The notes under the pieces: generated by a model
Told to the model about the DNA's origin: nothing
What the model saw: only the letters and a program-made list of their open reading frames with translations
Database searches by the model: none
NCBI GenBank assembly: GCA_028564705.1
Contig: JAPXFQ010002822.1
Coordinates: 1,116,001-1,180,000, forward strand
Direction of reading: 5' to 3'
Origin: Apricaphanius iberus
Taxonomy: Eukaryota > Chordata > Actinopteri > Cyprinodontiformes > Aphaniidae
DNA: 64,000 nucleotides
Made by a program: the position numbers and the translations under genes
In this document: one piece after another, positions 1-9,658 of the stretch
Layout of the letters: every line of letters begins with the position of its first letter
Position numbering within the stretch: the first letter of the stretch is position 1

Positions 1-258
1 GCTTATTATTCATTTCATATTTGCATGTTATTTATTCATTGATAAAGCTCAGTTACAAGTTAAATACTTACCTAGCAAGCAAAACTATTTAGCTAAAAGC
101 TCTTTCCGTGGAGCGGAAGTGGACTATCAAATTAAAAGCTGCGTTCCGTGAACCTCCTAAAAGCTCCTGCGTCACTCCTTTGGTAAAAATCTGTACTTGC
201 CGTTACAAGGGGTTATCCTACATTTTATTAAGCTGAATTGTTGGACCTGTCGGTGATT
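1..258. other. Flank outside the gypsy element, nothing recognised
   Basis: AT-rich sequence before the left LTR. I see no coding frame, tandem repeat or known repeat motif. It could be degraded repeat. Confidence 0.4.
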
Positions 259-346
259 TGTTATACGTATTTCCCTGAGCCGATTCAGCCATTTGCTTGT
301 TCATTATTTTCCGATTATTGCCACCTGGTGGTCAGTGCATATAACA
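259..346 (-). repeat. Left (3') short LTR of the gypsy element
   Basis: Runs from TGTTATACG to GCATATAACA on the plus strand and matches 6050-6157 over most of its length, including the block CCACCTGGTGGTCAGTGCAT. It lacks about 20 bp present in the other copy. TG...CA type ends are visible when read on the minus strand. Confidence 0.7.
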
Positions 347-1002
347 GCAACCTCACTATGAACCTATAAAATCCTTTTTTTAAAGTAGTTATCAAACCAA
401 TGACCTATATGTAATGGCTGCAGATTTATTATTTTTTTTACCTTATTCTTTGTATAAAAGCATGCATTTCCCCTTGTCTGGCATGGCATACATTTAGTTA
501 GACCTTTCCTTTCTTTAGAACTTTAGAACTGCTTAGCACACAAATGAAACAAAGTGCTCCTCCTTAACTAGCCTTTTAGGTCTGTTAACAACACAGCCAC
601 TAGTCGTTCATGTATGAAGCATTTCTGAGCTGACATCATCGGCAGTAGTTACAGGTTGATTATACATTTTAGGTTCTTTCTGTGAACCTGCACTGTTAAG
701 TTCATTTTGCTGAGTAGCATTTCCCTCATCATTTTGCACATTTTAGTTATTTGACATCAAAAACTTGATTTTTTTCTATATCTTTGTCCATCTGGTGTCT
801 GAACTACGTAGGATCTTGGGTGGTCAGACTTTCCTAACCTCATTCCAACCTGCATTTGTTGTCACGGTTTTGCTCCTCTGTCAAAGTGGTCTTTTTGTTT
901 CACTTGTCTCGCCTGTAGCATCCACTGTACTCCGGTAGTAACTGTTTTGGGATGCAAAATGCACGCAGGGGTCTGGAGCTTGGTCCTTACACGACATCCC
1001 AT

Positions 1003-1729
1003 TTATAATTGGGCTGGGGATCTTCCGATGACCTCAAATGGTGTACTCTGATTGAGCATTGCCAAATATTGATCTTTTTCCATCTGCTTTAGCCAGTCTG
1101 CGCTCCTTCTGCCATTCCGTTTGTCTGTGCATGATGGGGGCTCGATGTTTTGTGAATAAAGTCTCTTGTGCAAATGTCTGGAATTCCCTTGAGCTAAACT
1201 GTGGTCCATTATCTGAAAAAAAAAATATCAGGAATACCCTATCTAGCAAATTGTGATTTCAGATGTGTGATGACAGTTGCACTTTTTGTCTCTGATTTTA
1301 ACCACTCCACTTCTCAAACTTTGAGTAGTAATCCACTCAAATTAAGTATTCCTGCTGGTCAAATATAAATAAGTCCACGCCTATCATTGCCAAGGCCTTT
1401 ACGGAAAACTGTGTGGATGTAGTGGCTCCTTGCTTAGTCGTTTCTGATGCTCACTAGGTCAGTAATACTTTGAGACATGCCAAGCCAAAAGAGTACTTCT
1501 CTCGCTCTGCGCCTGCAGCTTTCAATACCCAAGTGTCCCTCATGAATAGTTTTAGCATGTCCTCTCTTAAAGATATCGGACCTGTCGGTCTTTCGCCTTT
1601 CGACTGGATCCCTTCAGCAAACGATTTCTTCTCTGTAGTTCCATTAAGCTTGAATGTCTTTACAACTTGGCTTTTTGTCGCTGGCCAACCTTTTTTGTAC
1701 CATTTCAGAAAGTTAGCTAAATGAAGCAT
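1003..1729 (-). pseudogene. Gypsy integrase remnant
   Basis: Two open pieces are visible. The one at 1454-1729 has the end of the integrase zinc-binding region and the typical REK/FGLACLK stretch. The one at 1034-1249 contains SDNGPQFSSREFQTFAQE, which is the integrase core around the second catalytic Asp and is close to the usual Ty3/gypsy wording. Frameshifts separate the pieces and the stretch after the core is scrambled, so the enzyme is dead. It lies downstream of RNase H on the minus strand, the normal Ty3/gypsy order. Confidence 0.8.
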
Positions 1730-1852
1730 CTTTTGCTGTCTCTATTTTGAATAGTTGTAGTTTTTCTTTTCGACACAGGTAAGTCGGACATCACCATGTC
1801 CACTTGTGCTTCAGTGTCTTTGCCAGGTGAGTCTGTGACTGGTAGATAAGCT

Positions 1853-2074
1853 CTAGATCATGCATCTGTAATATACATGTCTTTCCCCAGCTTGTACTGC
1901 ACATTCATTTGGTACTTTTGAAGTCTCATCAACAGTCTTTGTATTTTGGCTGGTGCGCTTCTCAGTGTTTTTTTTCATCATAGCGTTCAGCGGTTTGTAG
2001 TCAGATTGAACGTCCACTTCTCTCCCATATATGTACTGGCGAAAGCGCTCAGCTCCGAAAACTAATGGCAACAT
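1853..2074 (-). pseudogene. Gypsy RNase H remnant
   Basis: A 73-residue frame starts with LPLVFGAERFRQYIYGREV and continues with the DYKPL stretch, characteristic of the Ty3/gypsy RT-RNase H boundary. The frame then degrades. It lies just beyond the Tc1 insertion and completes the pol gene whose RT part is at 3871-4074. Confidence 0.8.
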
Positions 2075-2226
2075 TCCTTTTTCTATTTGCGTGTAGCGTT
2101 GTTCCTTTTCTGTTCATGTTCAAAATCGCTGAACATCTGTTTTGCATTCTGGAGTTGGCATCTTGACTACAGCTTCAATTTTACCTTGATCAGGTTTCAA
2201 ACCGTCTTTTGAGAAGATGTGGCCTA

Positions 2227-2441
2227 CAGACGTGGACAAAATTGTTGGTACCCTTCATTAAATCAAAGAAAAACTCATAATGGTCACAGAAATAACTTTA
2301 ATCTGACAAAAGTAATAATAAATAAAAATTATATAAATGTTGACCAATGAAAGTCAGACATTGCTTTTCATCCATGCTTCAACAGAATTATTTAAAAAAT
2401 AAATGCATGAAACAGGCCTGGACAAAAATGATGGTACCCCT
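2227..2441 (+). repeat. Left inverted repeat of the Tc1 element at 2227
   Basis: Nearly the reverse complement of 3590-3801. The outer motif GACGTGGACAAAATTG is at the end, and the inner related motif GGCCTGGACAAAAATG is near 2415. Confidence 0.88.
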
Positions 2442-2474
2442 AGAAAAGAATGAAAATAATGTGACCAAAGGGAC

Positions 2475-3585
2475 ATGTTAATCCAAGGTATGTCCACTAA
2501 TCAGCATCCTAGGTGTCTACAATCCTCTAATCACTCAGTGGGCCTATATATAGGACTCCAGGTAGTCACTGTGTTGTTTGGTGACGTGGTGTGTACCACA
2601 CTCAATATAAACCAGAGGAAGCAAAGGAAAGAGTTGTCTCAGGAGATGAGAAAGAAAATCATAGACAAGCATGTTAACTGTAAAGGCTATAAGACCATCT
2701 CCAAGCAGCTAGATGTTTCTGTGACTACAGCTGCACATGTCATTCAGTAATGTACGATCCATGGGACTGTAGCCAACCTCCCTGGACGTGGCTGCAGGAG
2801 GAAAATTGATGACAGATCAAAGAGACGGATAATCCAAATGGTAACAAAAGAGCCTAGAAAGACTTCAAAATAGATCCAAGCTGAACTTTATGCTCAAGGA
2901 ACATCAGTATCAGATCGGAACATCCTTCGCTGTTTGAGCCAGAGGACAAATCATAAAAAAACCCAGACTGGAGTATGCCAAACTACATGCTGACGAGCCA
3001 CAAAGCTTCTGGGAGAATGTCCTGTGGACAGATGAGACAAAAATTTTACTTTTTGCCAAGGCACATCAGCTCTATGTTCACAGACGGAATAATGAAGCAT
3101 GTCTAGAAAAGAACACGGTCCCTACTGTGAAACATGGGGGAGGCTCGGTTATGTTCTGGGGCTGATTTGCTGCATCTGACACAGGGTGTCTTGAATCTGT
3201 GCAGGGTACAATGAAATCTCAAGACTATCAGGGGATTCTAGAGAGAAATGTGCTGGCCAGTGTCAGAAAGCATGGTCTCAGTCGCAGGTCACGGGTCTTA
3301 CAACAGGAAAATGACCCAAAACACACAGCTAAAAACACCCAAGAAGGGCTAAGAGGAAAACACTGGCCTTCTATGAGCCCTGATCTCAATCCTATTGAGC
3401 ATCTTTGGAAGGAGCTGAAACGTGCTGTCTGGAAAAGGCGCCCTTCAAACCGGAAACAACTAGAACAGTTTGCTCATGAGGAGTGGGCCAAAATACCTGC
3501 TGAGAGGTGCAGAAGTCTCATTGACAGTTACAGGAATCATTTGATTGCAGTGATTGCCTCAAAAGGTTGTGCAACCAAATATTAA
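2475..3585 (+). pseudogene. Tc1 transposase pseudogene
   Basis: The N-terminal helix-turn-helix part is at 2640-2750 (MRKKIIDKHVNCKGYKTISK) and the frame stops near 2750. The middle part is in broken frames, including a stop within the WG.FAAS segment near 3163. The C-terminal third is open at 3199-3585 and ends in the usual HLIAVIASKGCATKY. In the DDE core the second catalytic Asp appears as Glu (QQENDPKHT), and the spacing to the PIEHLW Glu is shortened. Multiple lesions make it inactive. Confidence 0.9.
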
Positions 3586-3589
3586 GTTG

Positions 3590-3801
3590 TGGGTACCATA
3601 ATTTTTGTCCAGGCCTGTTTCATGCATTTATTTTTTAAATAATTCCGTTGAAGCATGGATGAAAAGCAATGTCTGACTTTCATTTGTCAACATTTATATA
3701 ATTTTTATTTATTATTACTTTTGTCAGATTAAAGTTATTTCTGTGACCATTGAGTTTTTCTTTGATTTAATGAAGGGTACCAACAATTTTGTCCACGTCT
3801 G
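3590..3801 (+). repeat. Right inverted repeat of the Tc1 element at 2227
   Basis: Mirror copy of 2227-2441, ending in TTTGTCCACGTCTG followed by the TA target dinucleotide. Confidence 0.88.
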
Positions 3802-3870
3802 TAAGTGTTTAATTTCTTTAAGACCCACTTTACACTTTGCTTTGGTCGGCTTAAAGTTCTTTCCTCTGGC

Positions 3871-4074
3871 TTATTCTTTTCTCAGTCTGTTGTTATGTTG
3901 CTCATTTGTCTCCCCCCAAATCAGTATATTGTCAATGTACGTTTCAATGCCGTCAAACAGTTGTTTCGCCATCCTGTGAAACACCTCCGGAGCAGAGTTT
4001 ATCCCGAAGGCGAGCCTTAGGAAGCGGCAACGGCCAAAAGGAGTGTTGAAAGTACAAAGGAGAGATGGCTTCAT
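3871..4074 (-). pseudogene. Gypsy reverse transcriptase remnant
   Basis: A 67-residue frame carries the RT fingers/palm signature RLAFGINSAPEVFHR and then YIDNILIWG. The expected active-site box is Y-x-D-D; the second Asp is Asn here, so catalysis would be lost. More RT-like sequence continues up to about 4400 in broken frames. Confidence 0.85.
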
Positions 4075-4735
4075 CCAGTTGCAATTGCCAGCAACCTTAG
4101 CTTGTGTCCAAAACTGTGAAGTACCTGGCTGTTGATAATCTGTAAGTTATTTCCTCAACAGTTGGAAGCTAATAATAATTTTCTCTCATGACTGCTGTAT
4201 TAAGGTCTCCTGGATCTAGGCATACTCTTAATTTGCCTTTATTCTGCTCAATAACAACGGGGTTGACCCACTTGGCAGGATCCTCAATCTTAGTTATGAC
4301 CTCCATTTTTTCCAGTTCTGTTTTACAGTTTTTCTCTTTAAAGTCATGGGTATTTTTCTTGGTGGGTGTACCTTTGGAGTCACACTTGCGTCGATTCTAA
4401 TGCTGTGTTCTCCCTCTAGGCACCCTTCTTTGAAAATGTCCATTTTGGTGTTCTTCTCCATTGTATGAATTCTTTTGATGAGGCCAATGTTTTCGCATGT
4501 GTTGGGTCACACACAGCCATCGAGTGGCACTAATCTGCATCCTTGCTCCCCACGAGAAGAAGAAACCCCACCCCCACAGGAAGTGGGGGCAGAGTCAATA
4601 TAAGGAACCTTCCGCTGGAAGTTAAGCCTTCGTCAAAGCGGCTCGGTCAGCTCGCAACAAAAAGACGAGCACAAGTGGCTGTTAGATCAGTGCTTGTAAA
4701 GAATTTCCACATCAGGGTTGGTGGGGAAAAACCCG

Positions 4736-4942
4736 TCAATCATAAATATTGCTGGGGGACTTGTCCCCGCCGTCCCTGGTTAAAATGACACCTGCCTGTG
4801 CCCCTGAGTCAAGATTAAATTTTGTGTGTGTGTGTTCCACTTTCAACTCGACAGTCCTTTGGTCTTTTAGTTGCTGTGCTTTTGATTGTACACTTCCAAC
4901 AAACAGACTTGCTTGCTCCGTGTTCTCTTGAACAGTCTGCAC
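4736..4942 (-). pseudogene. Gypsy aspartic protease remnant
   Basis: The frame contains FNLDSGAQAGVI, the retropepsin active-site loop (D-S-G), in the position between the nucleocapsid zinc knuckles and RT. It is short and damaged downstream. Confidence 0.7.
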
Positions 4943-4955
4943 TTTCTTTGATCAA

Positions 4956-5056
4956 CACATTTTAGCGTAGTGATTCAGTCCATCACAGTTCTTACATTGC
5001 TTGCCATATGCAGGGCATTTCTTTGCTGCATGCTCACTTCTGCATCTTTTACAGAA
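4956..5056 (-). pseudogene. Gypsy nucleocapsid zinc knuckles
   Basis: Read on the minus strand, the stretch gives two cysteine-histidine knuckles, CKRCRSEHAAKKC and CKNCDGLNHYAKMC. The second is an exact CX2CX4HX4C; the first is one residue short (CX2CX3HX4C). They mark the end of gag. Confidence 0.75.
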
Positions 5057-5675
5057 AAAGGTGCCTGTTTTTACTTTTTCTTAGTTTTTTTTGTTGTCTT
5101 TTTAGATGGCTTCTTGTATTTAATTGCATCGATGCACTTGCTTTCAGGCGCTGATGCTTGAGTGCTGAAGTCTTTCTCTTGCATCTGTGACCGATATGGT
5201 CAAAAGCTACAGTGGTGTAGTGGGGGGTTTTTTGATACAAGGGGGAGCAGACAACCCAGAAACCCAAAGAACAGATTCTGACAACCCAAGCTGTAGAGCA
5301 CTACATTTTTTTTTCAGTGGTCCAGTTACCATTGGCAAAGTAAAAAGGAATAAAACTTAAAGTCAGTCACTTCTGGGGTGAAATGGTACTCATGGTCCTC
5401 TGCCCTGATCATCTGTCTTGCACTGCCTGTCTTCCCTTCGTAGTTTCTGCTGGAGCAGTGTGCGCCATCGCTCTTGGTTTTCGCCAGTGGATTCCCCCTG
5501 GCGATCTGGTTCAGCTCCTCTTATGTGCAGCCTACTCAGTTTTACGCACCTGCAACAGAGCAGCTGATTGCTGCACTCCTCCTCCCGACTCATCTAGATA
5601 AGTTCAGTTTTGGTGTTTTAGGAGCTTCACAGAGGGAAAACAAATCCAAACAAAAACATAGCAAATCCACACAAA

Positions 5676-5999
5676 TCATGCAAAATACAATAATGTACAA
5701 ATATTTCTAATAAGAGACTCTTGTAATTGTCCAAATTCACACAACTTAGCCCTCAGTTTTAGCTCTGTGATGTACTGGCTAACTGTCATGTCCCCTTGAA
5801 CGCATGTAAAAAATCTGTACCTCTCGTACATAATGTTCTTATGTACAATATGAAGAAACAGCGAGGACTGCACTTTAGCTGTCTTGCTAGCTTCTTTGGT
5901 CGCAGCTAGCTATAGCTCAAACCTTTGACGAAATCTCCTCCAATTTTCAGACATGTTACCGTTCAGCTCGAGTCCGGACGGTGGCTTGAGTCCCTCCAT
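5676..5999 (-). pseudogene. Gypsy gag remnant
   Basis: Begins with ATG at 5999 (MEGLKPPSGLELNGN) just inside the right LTR and continues with an ENWRRFRQRFEL stretch. An in-frame TAG follows, and further on comes the open piece with YRFFTCVQGDMTVSQYITEL (5676-5873). This is the capsid-type gag found in Mag-like and related teleost gypsy elements. One stop and at least one frameshift are visible. Confidence 0.72.
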
Positions 6000-6049
6000 T
6001 GATGTTTTTTTTTTATGTATCACTTTTTTACTTCTGACATCATGTTTTT

Positions 6050-6157
6050 TGTTATGTATTTCTTTGAGCTAAAACAAAGTACACGTGGAGTCGATTCAGC
6101 CTTCTGCTTGTTTATTATTTTCTGATTATCTCCACCTGGTGGTCAGTGCATATAACA
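6050..6157 (-). repeat. Right (5') short LTR of the gypsy element
   Basis: 108 bp bounded by TGTTATG... and ...ATAACA, matching 259-346. Read on the minus strand it contains an AATAATAAA-like poly(A) signal. It lies 51 bp upstream of the gag start. Confidence 0.72.
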
Positions 6158-7789
6158 GTAACAAACAACATAATCACGACATATGACAGTCAGGATGAAA
6201 AATACCCTTAAAGAGGTGACCTTCACTCTTTGGTAGTTCATTTCTGCTTATTGGTAAGCATAATTGCATTTTCGCTAAATAGTTAGCTCTGAGCTGAATG
6301 TTTTGTTAGACACAAATCTTAGCTAGCCAGTTTAGCTTGCCAACTTATTTAATTTGAAGTTAAATATTTAGATAAAAAGCTAAATATTTAATTTTAAACT
6401 AGATATTTAGTTTGAAACTGGCATATAGATTCATATATAACATTGACTCAAATATGACTTAAAAATGAACCCCTGTTTATTTGTCTTGACAGGCTAAATA
6501 ACCTCAATTATTGCTGTTAACTTTTTAGTGTAACTTTACTAATGCCACCCCATATAACAGCCACTCATCTGATTTATGGAGAAATATAAGCATTTAGCAA
6601 CTTGATTATTGCAGAAAAAGACTTACAAGTCAGATTCTTCAATAATCAATAATAATAATCTTCAATAATTCAAAGATGCTTCAATAAAGTGGTTTGCAAA
6701 AGAGAAAGAAATTGAATAAACTGGGATCCTTGAGATAACATCTTATTCCTCGACATGCCGAAAAGAAACTCCGGAGTCCTGTCTGTGTTAATGTTTTCAG
6801 ATTGGCTGAGGTCTAAAGAACCAGGGAGCAGACAGAGGACAGGGTCCTCACTGGGAGTCTGGGACCCCAGGTATTAGTTCTTGGAACAAAGAAAGTTTCC
6901 TCTGCAAAAAAGTCATTGAATGTGTACCTTGATAACATCCCTCAGCTGTTTAGTCGGTCGCTGCTCGTTTTGAATATGTATCTTAGTTTATCTGAAAGTT
7001 TGCCATTTTTTTGGTTCTTGATTTATCTAGACGTCGATAAAGAACACAATCTATAGCACTTCTCATAAAATATATAAATGTTTCAGTTTGTCAGCTTCTT
7101 TGATCAGCTATTTTCAGTCCGGATTTAAAAAGGAACAGACCGTTTTCTGGACCTTTCAGGTTTTTAGGGGAGCCTCCCCTGGCTGAGGACTGATTCTGAT
7201 AGCATCCATTTTACATGACTCTTAACATGTTTTCTAAATGTTCAGTTCAGTCTAAAGATTATTCACACCAGAATCCAGAGAAAATCCTTGCAGTGAAGGT
7301 ACTACGGTTTCACACGCTTTCAAATTAAAATAAAAACAAGGTTGGGTTTTTAGATTTGAAAGAAAACCCAATAGTGATAACATTATCTGCTGAGGGAACG
7401 CTGCTGTAGTTCTTTAACTGTTTTCTCTCCTCCCACAGCTAACGGGATGAAGCCTGGTCCTTCGTCAGTCAGATCATCACAGATCGGTTGTTTGGTTTAC
7501 TTTAACTGAAATGTGTGGATCATCAAAGCAAAGCAGATGCTATAACCTGGTGTAACTCCAGTGGCGAAGCTCACAATTATTTAATTAAATTAAGAGATGT
7601 TGCTGCAATCGCTTTCTAAATGAGAGCAAACAGGAGGTTTCAGGGTTTTCAGGTCAAACAGAAACTTGGTCCTTTTGTTGCCTTTGTTTGAAAACGGACG
7701 ACGAAACACCCAGACATGAGTTTGTGTATCAAAAATTTGGCAAATGGGATGTTTGATTGGCTTTTACAGACGTTTGTGTGCCATCCAGG
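6158..7789. other. Intergenic, no gene seen
   Basis: AT-rich sequence between the gypsy element and a LINE relic. I see no exon with splice signals and no clear repeat structure. Confidence 0.4.
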
Positions 7790-8050
7790 AGGGGTTCAGA
7801 GTAGAGCCACTGCTTCTCCACATCAAGAGGCACCAGTTGAGGGGATTGGGACATCTGGTTAGGATGTGTCTGGGTTTGTCCCACCGGGAAGAGACATAGA
7901 AGAAGACCCAGGACATACTGGACGGAAGATGTTCCCAGCCTGGGTACGCCTCGGGATTCCCCTGGAGGAGAGAGGGAAGTCTGGACCTTTTTGATAGGCT
8001 GTTGGCCCAACGACCCAACCCTGAATTAAGCTGAAGTTCATGGATGGTAA
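7790..8050 (+). pseudogene. LINE ORF2 C-terminal relic (RTE-like)
   Basis: Translation on the plus strand gives a degenerate version of the common fish repeat peptide with LRGLGHLVRM, then GRRPRT and a W..DV..LG stretch. This is found at the C-terminus of a LINE ORF2 usually assigned to RTE-like elements. Stops interrupt it. The family assignment comes from memory of the peptide only. Confidence 0.55.
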
Positions 8051-8217
8051 AAGCATATATTTTCTGATTGGTGATAGACATGTGAGCCTAAATTAGTGTG
8101 CATCAATATCTTTGCAGCTCCTGATGCCTACAATGTTATAAATCATGTTTTAGGTTGATTCTTTTTAGGGTTTCCTAAAATTTGAAACAATTGAAGGTTC
8201 TGCTTTTGTGTTCCAGG

Positions 8218-8685
8218 TAGGGTTGGGCATTTGTTCAAATTTCAAGAATCGATTTGATTCCGATTCTTAAGAGTTAGAATCTGATCCAAAGTGATCCAGT
8301 TTGATTTAGATATGAGTCAGTGCTATTAAAAATGTTTTGGAGTCCTTATATTATCTGCCTGTAATTCAATGACTTAACACTGGGTGAGTAACAGTTTGTC
8401 AGAAAAAAACAACGTATACACACCAGAGAACCTGGAAGGAACCCACACATGCACAGGGAGAACATGCAAACTCCAAACAATGCTAACTACTGCACCACAG
8501 TGTGGCCACACCATGCAGAAGGTGAAAACAACCACTACCTACCAGTCATACTTTTAATTTTGACAACTTACTGTAATTTTTTATGTTTTAATTAAAAATG
8601 TATTCTTTGCTTTTGAATATCGATACAATACCATGACATAAAATATCGCGATGTATTGGCATATCGATATTTTCTTACATCCCTA
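8218..8685. mobile_element. hAT-like MITE
   Basis: Bounded by TAGGGTTGGGCA at the left and ACATCCCTA at the right. The interior is rich in ATCGAT/GATCC-type motifs (for example ATCGATACAATACC and ATATCGCGATG), typical of non-autonomous hAT elements in fish. No exact 8-bp duplication was found at the flanks. Confidence 0.5.
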
Positions 8686-8849
8686 GTGGTAACAGTCACT
8701 ATGTGAGTGGTGGGCGTGAGCAAAGATTGTAGAAGCTTTGGGCGTGGCCAAGTTAACAGCAGCTCATGTAATATGTAATGAGCAGCAGAAACAGCACAAT
8801 CTGCAAGGGGCTGAAATAGAAGGAAATAGACGTTGGTAACAATTGTTTC

Positions 8850-9086
8850 CTACAAATTACGTTCCTGCCGTTTCATCAGTTCATGGGAGACTTCAGACTT
8901 TGTAAAGTGGTTCTGTATGCGGGTCCAAAAGACTTTCCCTCTTTCTGTTTCCTGAACCTTCAGGTCGAACCGGCTATGAAGCAATCCAGTGATTTCTTGA
9001 CTCTGCCTGATCAGGAGGAGAAAATTAGATAAAACTATTCTTAGTTTGTTTCCCAGTTGACGTGACAGAAAAAATAAAGGAAACAA
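8850..9086 (-). other. Unrecognised open reading frame, possible orphan exon
   Basis: A 78-residue frame downstream of ccdc66 on the same strand. Part of it (from an acceptor-like CTGATCAG near 9010) encodes a charged, helix-prone peptide, QSQEITGLLHSRFDLKVQE and beyond, ending at TAG. I do not recognise it. It may be an alternative terminal exon, a relic or chance. Confidence 0.2.
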
Positions 9087-9100
9087 AGTTGAGTTCAGAA

Positions 9101-9106
9101 TTTATT
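9101..9106 (-). other. ccdc66: Candidate ccdc66 poly(A) signal
   Basis: TTTATT on the plus strand reads AATAAA on the minus strand, about 412 bp past the ccdc66 stop codon. Position and hexamer fit, but no transcript evidence is available. Confidence 0.4.
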
Positions 9107-9517
9107 ACCTAAAAACAAGAAACGTTGAAACCGCTCATCTGATCCACTCTGTGGGCCCGGTTCTGTGGTCATTTGAAGAACAAACTTTTCCCAGACTGCA
9201 CCAAAATGTTGTTTAATTAGGTATCAATAAACCAGACACCATATATTACATTTATAATAAATTAGAGAGGTGGTGCATGTTTAGTAGGAAACAAGGAGAT
9301 GAAACCCGTTGTAAGGGGGAGCGATGAGGTAGAATCAGCGTCCTGACTGGATTATGCAGAATGATGATGAACATAGGGAAAATCCTTGCTTCCTTTCACA
9401 TTAATGAATACCCTGCAGCAAACTGCTACCAGCTGCTTTTAGAGTGTTTATCTTTTGGTTGCCATCTCAGGTGAGACATTAAACCTCTTGATTCAGGTTG
9501 AGTTTGTTAGCGTCTCG

Positions 9518-9658
9518 TTATTTAGCCGCGTTGATGAGTTGAGCTGTGCTGCTGACGCCACCTCCGTCTGCCGTGCGGTGAGCCGAGGAGGCCGTGCGTT
9601 GCCCGTTGTCGCGGCGGTTCAGGTCCGTCTCCAGCTCCCGCTGCTTCTGCAACAAACC
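9518..9658 (-). CDS. ccdc66: ccdc66 exon 21 (terminal coding exon)
   Basis: Residues 796-841, [16 protein letters not shown] and a low-complexity Ser/Ala tail ending NAAK then TAA. Acceptor TTTTCAG at 9659-9665; phase 0. It matches the conserved C-terminal LLQKQRELE block of vertebrate CCDC66. Confidence 0.95.
   Translation of the reverse strand, partial: GLLQKQRELETDLNRRDNGQRTASSAHRTADGGGVSSTAQLINAAK

Larger units (their letters stand above)
2227..3801 (+). mobile_element. Dead Tc1-like transposon inserted in the gypsy element
   Basis: A 1575-bp element flanked by TA on each side (2225-2226 and 3802-3803). It has long inverted repeats of about 212-215 bp, each with an outer and an inner direct-repeat copy of the GACAAAA...GGTACC type motif (the IR/DR layout). 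Between them is a broken Tc1 transposase on the plus strand. It interrupts the pol gene of the gypsy element, so it is the younger of the two insertions. Confidence 0.92.
259..6157 (-). mobile_element. Decayed Ty3/gypsy LTR retrotransposon, Mag-like, interrupted by a Tc1 element
   Basis: The minus strand carries, in the order expected for Ty3/gypsy, a gag start at 5999, two zinc knuckles (4956-5056), a retropepsin DSGA motif (codon near 4808), reverse transcriptase (3871-4074), RNase H (1853-2074) and integrase (1003-1729). All are broken by stops and frameshifts. Both flanks carry the same sequence of about 90-108 bp, bounded by TGTT...AACA, which I read as very short LTRs. A Tc1 element at 2227-3801 splits the pol region, so about 4.3 kb belongs to the retroelement itself. 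Short LTRs and the gag-pol layout recall the Mag clade, where LTRs near 80 bp are known; this clade assignment is an inference. No clear target-site duplication flanks it. It has no envelope gene that I can see and cannot be autonomous. Confidence 0.82.
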
